This document shows positions 7,478-14,482 of a stretch of DNA of 14,482 nucleotides, in pieces (position 1 is the stretch's first letter; each line of letters starts with the position of its first letter). Under the pieces are notes generated by a model, which worked only from the letters and a program-made list of their open reading frames with translations, had not been told where the DNA came from and made no database searches. Source of the DNA: an uncultured Mycoplasmatota bacterium (lineage in GTDB: Bacteria; Bacillota_I; Bacilli_A; RF39; UBA660); NCBI GenBank assembly GCA_946494345.1, contig CAMMBX010000020.1:1-14482 (forward strand), given 5' to 3'. Both the position numbers and the translations under genes were made by a program.

Positions 7478-8236
7478 ATGAGGATTAACGGGTTAAAAGA
7501 TGATAGTATTTCTTTTATGAAGGCACATGATAAAAATTATCTTATGAGTAAAAGTGCCCATGGTGGTTATGAAGCTTTTTATGAGACTATAGATGATGTT
7601 AGATTTATTGATTATTTAGATAATAAGACTTTTATAATATTAGGTAGAAAAGAAAATAATCAAAGTTATATAACTAATGTTTCTCGTGCAGGAGACATTT
7701 ATGATTATAAAGAAAAAGATGGAATAATATTGAAATTTGAACGTGGGTTATATAAGTATGAAAATGATAATTCAATAGGGTTACTTATTCCGTCTATGCA
7801 GAAAGGATTAAAAATTAATGATTTTGATTTAAAACAAATGTTATCACAAGAACTATTTTGGCTTAATAATTATTTGTTAGATGAAATTTCTGTTGATATA
7901 GCTTCTGTAAGAGATAAAGGAAAAATTATATGTTTAGAAGCACTTATTAGGTTTGGTAAAGTTGATACTATTCATGCACCTTTTACTATTGATAATAAAT
8001 ATAATATTATTTGGTTTTATCCTTTTGTTTATACTTCTTTAGATAGTAAGGAATATACTTTAGGTCAAAATAACATTTTATTACAATCATCTTTTTTTGT
8101 TAAGTATTTATGTGAAAGCTTTTTAGTTTCCTCATTATGCAGTGAAATGCATGCTTTGGATAGTAAAATGGCAGAAGCAGATAAACAAGCTAAAGTTTAT
8201 ATTAAGAAGAGAGTTAGTGAATTTCAGGATAGTTAA
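7478..8236 (+). CDS. Uncharacterised 252-residue cytoplasmic protein
   Basis: I do not recognise this family. The start is supported by AGGAGG at 7465-7470, 7 bases before ATG 7478. No signal peptide or membrane helix is apparent, so it is probably cytoplasmic. The N-terminal half is strand-rich, with aromatic and acidic residues (FIDYLDNKTFIILGRKEN, GIILKFERGLYKYEND). The middle looks alternately helical and strand-forming (a Leu-rich segment near 125-140, then KIICLEALIRFG). The last ~35 residues form a charged helix (SKMAEADKQAKVYIKKRV) that could be a short coiled coil. No catalytic motif stands out. It has its own promoter and terminator, so the neighbours say little about function. Confidence 0.8.
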   Translation: MRINGLKDDSISFMKAHDKNYLMSKSAHGGYEAFYETIDDVRFIDYLDNKTFIILGRKENNQSYITNVSRAGDIYDYKEKDGIILKFERGLYKYENDNSIGLLIPSMQKGLKINDFDLKQMLSQELFWLNNYLLDEISVDIASVRDKGKIICLEALIRFGKVDTIHAPFTIDNKYNIIWFYPFVYTSLDSKEYTLGQNNILLQSSFFVKYLCESFLVSSLCSEMHALDSKMAEADKQAKVYIKKRVSEFQDS

Positions 8237-8265
8237 TACATATATTAATTTATATGTATTTTTTT
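8235..8265 (+). terminator. Rho-independent terminator after the 252-residue unknown gene
   Basis: A 10-bp AT-rich stem (8235-8244 with 8251-8260) surrounds a TTAATT loop and is followed by a T run to 8265. The stem starts within the TAA stop (8234-8236). The single C-G pair makes it weaker than the other terminators. Confidence 0.75.
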
Positions 8266-8272
8266 GTCTTTT

Positions 8273-8278
8273 TATAAT
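8273..8278 (+). promoter_or_regulatory. Possible -10 box for the Ca2+ ATPase gene
   Basis: TATAAT lies about 50 bases before the start codon and just after the terminator. The -35 at 17-bp spacing (8250-8255, TTATAT) is weak and there is no extended TG. Confidence 0.4.
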
Positions 8279-8328
8279 TATCTTATCTTTCCTTTTTCTT
8301 TCATATTATTTCTTAGGAGGAATCTTCT

Positions 8329-10941
8329 ATGAAAATAAATAACAATGGTTTAACTAGTGAAGAAGTTATAAAATCTAGAGAAAAATATGGAAGTAACGCT
8401 TTAGTAGAATTTAAAAAAGATAGTTTTTTTAAACAGCTAATAAGAAGCTTAGGGGATCCTATTATTAAAATATTATTAATTGCTCTTGGTATTAAGACAA
8501 TATTCTTAATTCAAGATTTTGATTGGTATGAGACAGTTGGAATTGTAATTGCTATTTTTTTAGCATCATTTATATCTACGATATCAGAGTATGGTAGTGA
8601 AAAGGCTTTTTTAAAATTACAAAGTGAAGCAGAAGCGATTAAAGTAAAGGTTCGTCGTAATGGTAAAGTTCTTTCTATTGATGTTTCTGATGTGGTTGTA
8701 GGTGATATAATTTTGTTAGAAAGTGGAGAAAAAATAGTTGCTGATGGGTTATTAATCAAAGGAGAAATTAGTGTTGATGAAGCTTCTATTACAGGTGAGA
8801 GTAAAGAGATTTATAAAAAACCTTTTAGTAGTGGTCTTAATCCTAGTAGTAGTAATGAACTATTAAAAGGAAGTGTTATTTATCATGGAATTGGAGAGAT
8901 GGTTGTTACTAAGGTAGGGGTTAATACTTTTTATGGTAAAATATCTTTAGAATTACAAGAGAAACAGCCGGAAAGCCCTTTAAAATTAAGACTTAGAGAC
9001 TTGGCTAAAGTTATTAGTAAAATTGGCTATATTGGGGCCTTTTTAGTAGCTTTTTCTTATCTTTTTTCAGTTTTGATAATAGATAATAATTTTGATATTA
9101 CAAAAATAATGGCTACTATTTCGGATACTTCGCTTCTTTTTGCATACTTTTTACAGGCTTTGACTCTGGCGGTTACAATTATAGTAGTATCAGTTCCAGA
9201 AGGATTACCTATGATGATAACATTAGTCTTATCTAGTAATATGAAAAGAATGTTAAAAGATAATGTTTTAGTTAGGAAACTTACAGGAATAGAGACTGCA
9301 GGTAGTTTAAATATATTATTTACTGATAAAACAGGTACTTTAACTAAAGGAGAATTAGAAGTAGTAGGGGTTATGTTTGGTAATTTAGATTATTATAAAG
9401 ATAAAGAAAGGCTTAAGAGTAGTATTTGCTATTATAATATTTTAAAAAAATCTATCTTGTCTAATACTAATTGTGTTTATGATGATGCTAAAAATATTTG
9501 GATTGGAGGGAATGCTACTGATAAGGCTTTAGTTAATTATTTAGGGGAAGTTGGTTATACAGTTAAAAAAATTAAAGAAGTTCCTTTTGATAGTAAAAAT
9601 AAATATTCTTATACTAAAGTATTAGAAGATGGTAAAAGTATTACTTATTATAAAGGAGCACCTGAAGTATTATTAGATAAATGTAAGTATTATATTTTAC
9701 CTAATGGTAAAAAAGCTATTTTAAGGGATAAAAGTAAAATCATTAAATTAATAGATGAATATGCTAATAAAGGAATTAGAGTTTTAATGGTAGCAGTTAA
9801 TGATGATGATTGTTTTTCTTTTGTTTGTCTTCTATTTATTAAAGATGAATTAAGAGAAGAAGTACGTGATGGAATAGAGCTTGTTAAGAAAGCTGGTATT
9901 AAAACAGTTATGATAACTGGTGATAATAAGAAAACGGCAACTTCTATTGCTAAAGATGCTGGTATTATAGATAATGATAAAGATATTGTGCTTACAAGTT
10001 ATGAGTTAAATAGTTTAAGTGATGATAAAGTTAAAGAGATTATTCCTAATTTATGTGTTGTAGCAAGAGCTCTTCCTACTGATAAGAGTAGATTAGTTAA
10101 ACTTTCTGAAGAACTAGGTTTAGTCGTTGGGATGACAGGAGATGGAGTTAATGATGCACCAGCTTTAAAAAAAGCCGATGTAGGATTTGCAATGGGTAGT
10201 GGTACAGAAGTAGCAAAAGAAGCGAGTGATATTATTTTACTTGATAATAACTTTAATTCTATTGTAAAAGCTATTATTTATGGAAGAACTATATTTAAAA
10301 GTATTCGGAAGTTTATTATTTTTCAATTAACAGTTAATTTCTGTGCTGTTTTCTTATCGTTTATTGGACCATTTATTGGGGTTGATAGTCCTGTTACTGT
10401 TATTCAAATGCTTTGGGTTAATATGGTTATGGATACACTTGCTGGAATTGCTTTTTCTTATGAGGCGCCTCTTTTAGAATATATGGAAGAAAAGCCTAAA
10501 AAACGTGATGAAAAGATACTTAATAGTTATATGATTCATGAGATAGTTTTTACTAGTATATATTCCTTTTTACTTTGTATATTTTTCTTAAAAAGTCCTC
10601 TTATTCATTCATTCTTTAGAAGTGGTAAAAATGATATTTATTTTATGAGTGCTTTCTTTGGGTTATTTATATTTATTATGATCTTTAATAGTTTTAATGC
10701 CAGGACAAGTAGACTTAATGTTTTTGCTAATCTTTGGTCTAATAAAGCCTTTATAATAGTTATTGCTTTTATAGTGATAGTGCAAATTATTCTTATTTAT
10801 TTTGGGGGAGATTTATTTAGGACAACATCATTAAGCTTAAAAGAAATTTATATTATGTTAAGTTGTGCTTTTTCGGTTATACCAGTTGAGTTTGTTAGAA
10901 AATTATACTTAAAAAGTAAAGGTAAATTAGGTTGTGTTTGA
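8329..10941 (+). CDS. P2B-type calcium-transporting P-type ATPase
   Basis: This 870-residue membrane pump has all P-type ATPase hallmarks: TGES in the actuator domain (155-158), PEGLP in M4 (290-294), the phosphorylated Asp333 in DKTGT, MITGDN, and the hinge GDGVND (Asp605-Asp609). Membrane segments fall near residues 44-61 and 70-88, then around M3-M4, with M5-M10 after about 665. M6 has N698 and D702 in WVNMVMDTLAG, and M4 has E291, which are the conserved calcium ligands of one site. M5 reads FQLTVNF, as in plasma-membrane (P2B) pumps that lack the second SERCA site. It therefore most likely exports Ca2+ from the cytoplasm using ATP. There is no long C-terminal regulatory tail. Size is normal for bacterial Ca2+ ATPases, and AGGAGG at 8315-8320 fixes the start. 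Its last codons contain the promoter of the next operon. Confidence 0.93.
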   Translation: MKINNNGLTSEEVIKSREKYGSNALVEFKKDSFFKQLIRSLGDPIIKILLIALGIKTIFLIQDFDWYETVGIVIAIFLASFISTISEYGSEKAFLKLQSEAEAIKVKVRRNGKVLSIDVSDVVVGDIILLESGEKIVADGLLIKGEISVDEASITGESKEIYKKPFSSGLNPSSSNELLKGSVIYHGIGEMVVTKVGVNTFYGKISLELQEKQPESPLKLRLRDLAKVISKIGYIGAFLVAFSYLFSVLIIDNNFDITKIMATISDTSLLFAYFLQALTLAVTIIVVSVPEGLPMMITLVLSSNMKRMLKDNVLVRKLTGIETAGSLNILFTDKTGTLTKGELEVVGVMFGNLDYYKDKERLKSSICYYNILKKSILSNTNCVYDDAKNIWIGGNATDKALVNYLGEVGYTVKKIKEVPFDSKNKYSYTKVLEDGKSITYYKGAPEVLLDKCKYYILPNGKKAILRDKSKIIKLIDEYANKGIRVLMVAVNDDDCFSFVCLLFIKDELREEVRDGIELVKKAGIKTVMITGDNKKTATSIAKDAGIIDNDKDIVLTSYELNSLSDDKVKEIIPNLCVVARALPTDKSRLVKLSEELGLVVGMTGDGVNDAPALKKADVGFAMGSGTEVAKEASDIILLDNNFNSIVKAIIYGRTIFKSIRKFIIFQLTVNFCAVFLSFIGPFIGVDSPVTVIQMLWVNMVMDTLAGIAFSYEAPLLEYMEEKPKKRDEKILNSYMIHEIVFTSIYSFLLCIFFLKSPLIHSFFRSGKNDIYFMSAFFGLFIFIMIFNSFNARTSRLNVFANLWSNKAFIIVIAFIVIVQIILIYFGGDLFRTTSLSLKEIYIMLSCAFSVIPVEFVRKLYLKSKGKLGCV

Positions 10942-10960
10942 TAAATATTTGTATTATAAT
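10932..10960 (+). promoter_or_regulatory. Promoter of the EEP-like/kinase-like/ABC-F operon
   Basis: TTGTGT (10932-10937), a 17-bp spacer and a perfect TATAAT (10955-10960) make a good sigma-A promoter. The -35 lies inside the last codons of the ATPase gene, and no terminator separates the two, so read-through from the ATPase gene is likely. Confidence 0.75.
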
Positions 10961-10970
10961 AAGAAACATT

Positions 10971-10976
10971 AGGAGG
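10971..10976 (+). promoter_or_regulatory. Ribosome binding site for the first EEP-like gene
   Basis: AGGAGG lies 6 bases before ATG 10983. It shows that the in-frame upstream extension to 10932 is not translated, since that would begin in the promoter. Confidence 0.85.
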
Positions 10977-10982
10977 TGTTTT

Positions 10983-11612
10983 ATGACAAATCTAGAAATT
11001 ATGAATTTTGACTTGGGAAAGAAGTATAATTTATTTCATCATTCTAATAAAGATATTAATAAAGTTATTGATCTTATAAGCTTTGAGGATTGTGATGTTG
11101 TCTTTTTACAAGGTACTAATGCTCTTTTTAAAGAATTAGGTGATAATCTTGATTATACTTTTTATGTTGGTAATAGAACTAATACTGCTACTTTAGTTAA
11201 ACCAAGTATTGAAGTAATTAGTGATACTAGTTATTATGGTGTTAGTGATGTAATGATTGGATCATATGAAGGAGAAAAAATAGCTTTTATTAATACTAAT
11301 CTAAAGACGGGGTATGCTGTTAATGATTTAGTTAAGGCTTTAGATAAATATACTGATCTTAGAAACAGTAGTTATATGGAAAATATAATACTTGCAGGTA
11401 ATTTTCCTAAAGAACAGATTGAAAGTTATTATCACTATAATTGCTTTTATGATGTTATATCTAATATGAAGAGTGATGATAGTAATAGAGGAATTATTGT
11501 TACTAAAAGTTTAAAAGTAGATGAAACATATAGTTTCTATGGCTTTATGGATACTTATTCTATGAGTGATTCTTATCCTGTGAAGGCTTTAATAAAAAGT
11601 AAATGCAAATAA
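10983..11612 (+). CDS. EEP-fold-like protein A, probably catalytically inactive
   Basis: The 209 residues follow the layout of endonuclease/exonuclease/phosphatase proteins: a first strand LEIMNFDLG, then EDCDVVFLQG, a central IAFINTNLKT, ENIILAGNFPK and a final SDSYPVKALI. In active EEP enzymes these positions read N, QE, NTHL, GDFN and SDH.PV. Here they are Asp10, Gly44, Asn106, Asn140 and Ser197, so the general acid/base, metal and catalytic His residues appear to be missing. It is therefore probably a binding or regulatory protein rather than a nuclease or phosphatase. No signal peptide is seen. The gene opens a four-gene operon and overlaps the next gene by 10 bases. The gene two places down is a paralogue with the same substitutions. 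The fold assignment rests on motif layout and needs a profile or structure test. Confidence 0.6.
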   Translation: MTNLEIMNFDLGKKYNLFHHSNKDINKVIDLISFEDCDVVFLQGTNALFKELGDNLDYTFYVGNRTNTATLVKPSIEVISDTSYYGVSDVMIGSYEGEKIAFINTNLKTGYAVNDLVKALDKYTDLRNSSYMENIILAGNFPKEQIESYYHYNCFYDVISNMKSDDSNRGIIVTKSLKVDETYSFYGFMDTYSMSDSYPVKALIKSKCK

Positions 11613-12286
11613 AAATAGATAATAATATTTATGATTTGGATGATGGTATTTATCTTGGAGAAAGTAGAGAAGGCGTTAGTTATAGATTTTCATCCAAGGT
11701 CGTTAAAGTAATAGATGAGTATCCTAGTAAAATATATTTAAAAGATGCTGATGTTTCACGGCTTAAAAATTTAGATACAAAAATTTTAGATCATCCTGTT
11801 GCTATTGCTACTACTGTTGATGGTAAATATGTAGGACCTGTTAGTAATTATGTTAAAGGTAGTGGTTATTATGATTTCTCTTCGATTAAATCATTAGATT
11901 TTGCTAATATTATCAAAGATTTACTTGCTGATAGTAAAAAATATTCTTCTGTTAAATATTTGATTGGTGACTTACAATATAATGATAGTATTTTTGATAG
12001 TAGTGGTAAACTTCATTTAGTTGATTCTGGTTCCTATATGTATGAGCCTAATTTAGATGAGAGTTACTTAGAAAGAGAAAATAAAAGAGAAATAGATGAG
12101 TATTTATTAGAAGAAGTTATTGACTATTTACTAATAAAGAAAGGCTTTGGTAAAAAGAAAAGAGATATTATTAAGAATAAATTAAGAGAAGATTCTATAG
12201 ATTATGGTAGTATTAGTGATATGCTTGTAAGAGAAGTTGTTTTATATGATAATTTAGATGAATATGTTGGAAGTTTAAAGAAATAA
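11603..12286 (+). CDS. Protein-kinase/APH-fold-like protein
   Basis: The 227 residues show a kinase-like order. A Gly-containing loop (YLGESREGVSYRF, 17-29) is followed by VVKV with Lys35 at the VAIK position. GDLQYND places Asp123 where APH-type kinases have the catalytic Asp of HGDLxxxN, but the metal-binding Asn position is Asp128 (Asn127 is one residue early) and the preceding His is Ile. LHLVDSG follows with Asp141 at the DFG/DxE position. After that comes a charged helical tail (about 155-225). Similar small proteins occur, from memory, in uncultured Firmicutes without a known function. It could be an active small-molecule or protein kinase, or a pseudokinase. The start overlaps the previous gene by 10 bases with no clear Shine-Dalgarno site, which suggests translational coupling. 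It sits between two EEP-like paralogues, which may be partners. Confidence 0.6.
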   Translation: MQIKIDNNIYDLDDGIYLGESREGVSYRFSSKVVKVIDEYPSKIYLKDADVSRLKNLDTKILDHPVAIATTVDGKYVGPVSNYVKGSGYYDFSSIKSLDFANIIKDLLADSKKYSSVKYLIGDLQYNDSIFDSSGKLHLVDSGSYMYEPNLDESYLERENKREIDEYLLEEVIDYLLIKKGFGKKKRDIIKNKLREDSIDYGSISDMLVREVVLYDNLDEYVGSLKK

Positions 12287-12302
12287 TTATAGGAGGTTTT
12301 TT

Positions 12303-12935
12303 ATGATAGAATTAAATGTTATGAGTTTTGATGTAGGTAGAGAATATTCTCTTGTTAGGAATTTTATGCAGAGAAGATTTCTTACAAACTTTATTAAAAG
12401 TGAAGATTGCAATGTAGTAATGTTACGAGGAGATAATGTTGGTAGTAATATTAACTTAAAGAAATTAGATGATAAGTATAATATGACTGAATATAAAGGA
12501 GGGACAGGAACTTTATATAAAAATAATTTGTCAATACTTAGTGAGGTAGATTATCCTGATATTTGTAATGTTTCACTTACTAGATTTGATAATAAGTTTT
12601 TACTTTTTATTAATGTTAATTTAGAGAGTGTTGATAATATAGATGATTTAATTAAAATATGTGATAGATATGGTGATAAAGATAGTGACTATTATGTTGC
12701 ACGTAGAGTAGTAGCAGGAAAGATTCCAAGCAAAGTAAATATGGAAGCATTTAGTGAGTTAGTAGGATTAAAAAATGTATATTGTAAAAAATATGATGAT
12801 TATAGTGACTATGTTTTAGCTTCTGATAATTTAGGTATTAATTATACTCGTATATGTCCAGGAATTGTTGATATATTAAATGTAGGAGAATCTTATCCAG
12901 TAGTAACTAGTTTATGTTATAAGAAAACTAAATAA
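12303..12935 (+). CDS. EEP-fold-like protein B, paralogue of A, probably inactive
   Basis: At 210 residues this protein aligns with protein A without net gaps from residue 106 on. Shared elements are LNVMSFDVG, EDCNVVMLRG, LLFINVNLES, VVAGKIPS and GESYPVVTSL. Residues at EEP catalytic positions are Asp10 (usually Asn), Gly43 (usually Glu), Asn106 (usually His), Lys140 (usually Asp) and Glu196-Ser197 (usually Asp-His), so metal-dependent phosphodiester cleavage is unlikely. The same or equivalent losses in both copies suggest an old non-catalytic family, not fresh decay. The reading frame is intact, with AGGAGG at 12291-12296. It is in the operon after the kinase-like gene and 13 bases before the ABC-F gene. 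No signal peptide or membrane segment is visible. Confidence 0.6.
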   Translation: MIELNVMSFDVGREYSLVRNFMQRRFLTNFIKSEDCNVVMLRGDNVGSNINLKKLDDKYNMTEYKGGTGTLYKNNLSILSEVDYPDICNVSLTRFDNKFLLFINVNLESVDNIDDLIKICDRYGDKDSDYYVARRVVAGKIPSKVNMEAFSELVGLKNVYCKKYDDYSDYVLASDNLGINYTRICPGIVDILNVGESYPVVTSLCYKKTK

Positions 12936-12948
12936 AGTTGGAGGAAGT

Positions 12949-14482
12949 ATGTTACAAGTTAATAATGTTAGTTTAAGATTTGGTAAAAGGACTCTATTTA
13001 GTGATGTTAATTTAAAATTTACAAGCGGTAATTGTTATGGAATAATAGGAGCGAATGGAGCGGGTAAAAGTACTTTTTTAAAGCTTCTTACAGGAGAAGT
13101 TGATACTACTACAGGAGAAGTTACAGTAAGTAAAGGAGAAAGAATTTCTGTTTTAAAACAAGATCATTATGAGTATGATGATATTAAAGTACTTGATGTT
13201 GTTATTATGGGTAATCTTAGACTCTATAAAATAATGAAAGAGAAAGAAGAGTTATATTCTCATACAGAGTTTAGTGAGGAAGATGGATATAGATTAGCAG
13301 AGCTTGAAGCAGAGTTTTTAGATATGGATGGTTGGAATGCTGAAAATGATGTAGCGATATTACTTACTAATTTAGGTATTAGTGATAAATACTTTGAAAA
13401 AAGTATGAAAGATATTCCTGTTAAATTAAGAGTAAAAGTATTATTAGCTTCGGCTTTATTTGGTAATCCTGATATACTTTTATTAGATGAACCTACTAAT
13501 AGTTTGGATATAGATGCTATTAATTGGTTAGAGGAGTTTATTATTAATTATCCTAATACCGTAATTGTAGTTAGTCATGATAGACATTTTTTAAATAAAG
13601 TATGTACACATATAGTTGATATAGACTATGGTAAGATGAAGATGTATATAGGTAATTATGATTTTTGGTATGAATCAAGTGAACTTGCTTTAAAACAAAT
13701 GAAGGATACTAATAAAAAGAAAGAGGAAAAAATTAAAGAATTGCAGGACTTTATTGCAAGATTTAGTGCTAATGCTTCTAAAAGTAGGCAGGCAACTTCT
13801 AGAAAGAAAATGTTAGAGAAAATAGAACTTGAGGAAATCATTCCTTCATCTAGAAAATATCCTTATATAGATTTTAAAATTACAAAACCTATAGGTAAAG
13901 AAGTACTCAGAGTTGATAATTTAAGTAAAGAAGTAGATGGTAAGAAGATATTAAATAACATATCATTTACTGTTTTAAGAGGAGATAAAATTGCTGTTAT
14001 TTCTAATAATGATTTAGCAAAAACAACATTATTTGATATACTTTCAGGTATTACTAGTTATGATGAAGGTGAAGTAGTATTTGGTAGGACAATAGAAAAA
14101 GGGTATTTACCACAAGATAATAGTAATTATTTTGAACAAGAAAAAAGTATTATAGAGTGGCTATCACAATTCTATAAAATAGATGATGAAACACATTTAA
14201 GAAGTTTTTTAGGAAGAATGTTATTTAGTGGTGAAGATGTTTTTAAGAAAGTTAGTGTTCTTTCAGGTGGTGAAAAAGCTCGTCTGATGTTAAGTAAATT
14301 AATGCTTGAAGAGCCTAATTTTCTTATATTAGATGAACCTACTAATCATTTAGATTTAGAGAGTATTACATCTTTAAATAAAGGATTAGAAAGATTTGAA
14401 GGTGAGTTAATATTAACTTCAAGAGATCATGAGTTAAATCAAACTGTTTGTAATAGAATTATTGAAATATTAGATGATGGTT
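12949..14482 (+). CDS. ABC-F family ATPase, YkpA/YbiT-like, cut by the right edge
   Basis: 511 residues are visible; about 20-30 more are expected. The protein has two fused ABC domains and no membrane segments, as in ribosome-associated ABC-F factors. Domain 1 has Walker A GANGAGKST (34-42), Walker B LLLDEPTN (Asp180, Glu181) and H-loop VVSHD (His210), but the signature position reads DIPVKLR (155-161) instead of LSGGEK. A linker with KKKEEKIKEL and SANASKSRQATSRKK resembles the YkpA/YbiT subfamily. Domain 2 has a degenerate Walker A, SNNDLAKTT (352-360), an intact LSGGEK (438-443), an intact Walker B (Asp462, Glu463) and an H-loop changed to TSRDH (Arg492). From memory, the degenerate second Walker A is typical of YkpA relatives, while loss of the first signature is unusual. 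GGAGG at 12940-12944 precedes ATG 12949. A ribosome-related role is inferred from the family. Confidence 0.88.
   Translation, partial: MLQVNNVSLRFGKRTLFSDVNLKFTSGNCYGIIGANGAGKSTFLKLLTGEVDTTTGEVTVSKGERISVLKQDHYEYDDIKVLDVVIMGNLRLYKIMKEKEELYSHTEFSEEDGYRLAELEAEFLDMDGWNAENDVAILLTNLGISDKYFEKSMKDIPVKLRVKVLLASALFGNPDILLLDEPTNSLDIDAINWLEEFIINYPNTVIVVSHDRHFLNKVCTHIVDIDYGKMKMYIGNYDFWYESSELALKQMKDTNKKKEEKIKELQDFIARFSANASKSRQATSRKKMLEKIELEEIIPSSRKYPYIDFKITKPIGKEVLRVDNLSKEVDGKKILNNISFTVLRGDKIAVISNNDLAKTTLFDILSGITSYDEGEVVFGRTIEKGYLPQDNSNYFEQEKSIIEWLSQFYKIDDETHLRSFLGRMLFSGEDVFKKVSVLSGGEKARLMLSKLMLEEPNFLILDEPTNHLDLESITSLNKGLERFEGELILTSRDHELNQTVCNRIIEILDDG

Noticed and set aside
8142..8342. Small hydrophobic open frame bridging the unknown gene and the ATPase gene
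   Set aside because: It runs through the 8235-8265 terminator and the ATPase ribosome site. Its hydrophobicity comes from T-rich noncoding DNA, and it has no ribosome site.
13411..13431. Frameshift considered as the cause of the missing LSGGEK in ABC domain 1
   Set aside because: The flanking residues (VKVLLASALFG) stay in frame and the alternative frames do not yield a signature motif, so this is substitution and not a local frameshift.
1..14482. DGR reverse transcriptase, template repeat, tRNA, rRNA, insertion sequence or prophage genes
   Set aside because: None was found by reading the window. The DGR idea therefore rests only on the variable-region signature.

Overview
The window is very AT-rich (roughly 30% G+C by eye), with all genes on the + strand, short intergenic gaps, strong AGGAGG-type ribosome sites, TGG for Trp and standard stops. 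Together with a sortase-type surface adhesin and a peptidoglycan-hydrolase-like protein, this suggests a low-GC, walled Firmicutes/Bacilli gut lineage (RF39 or Erysipelotrichia-like, probably uncultured). That assignment is inference from style and protein families, not from a marker gene.

Layout. (1) 2-697: the 3' part of a secreted protein with a formylglycine-generating-enzyme/C-type-lectin-like C-terminus. Its last ~110 bases are sharply depleted in adenine and G+C-enriched, which is what a diversity-generating retroelement (DGR) variable region looks like. A strong hairpin terminator follows. (2) 864-3011: Tex, the S1-domain RNA-binding protein. (3) 3067-6579: a 1170-residue surface adhesin with a signal peptide, a Cys-Gln thioester domain, nine Cna-B/SpaA-type repeats, a VPNTS sortase-like motif and a membrane anchor. 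(4) 6671-7408: a membrane-tethered or secreted glucosaminidase/lysozyme-like hydrolase with an ideal promoter whose -35 box lies in a perfect 14-bp palindrome. (5) 7478-8236: an unrecognised 252-residue protein. (6) 8329-10941: a P2B-type calcium-transporting ATPase. (7) 10983 to the right edge: a four-gene operon behind a good promoter. It holds two paralogous proteins with an endonuclease/exonuclease/phosphatase (EEP)-like layout whose catalytic positions are replaced, a kinase-fold-like protein between them, and a YkpA/YbiT-type ABC-F protein cut by the window edge.

Functional picture. The left and middle parts are largely cell-surface biology: a possibly hypervariable ligand-binding protein, a covalent-type adhesin and a wall hydrolase, mixed with housekeeping genes (Tex, Ca2+ pump). 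The right-hand operon is the least explained part. The two EEP-like proteins align without net gaps and have lost the same key residues, and the kinase-like gene between them overlaps the first by 10 bases, so the three products may work together. The ABC-F protein has one degenerate ATP site. Several terminators include the stop codon of the upstream gene in their stem and are followed within a few bases by the next promoter.
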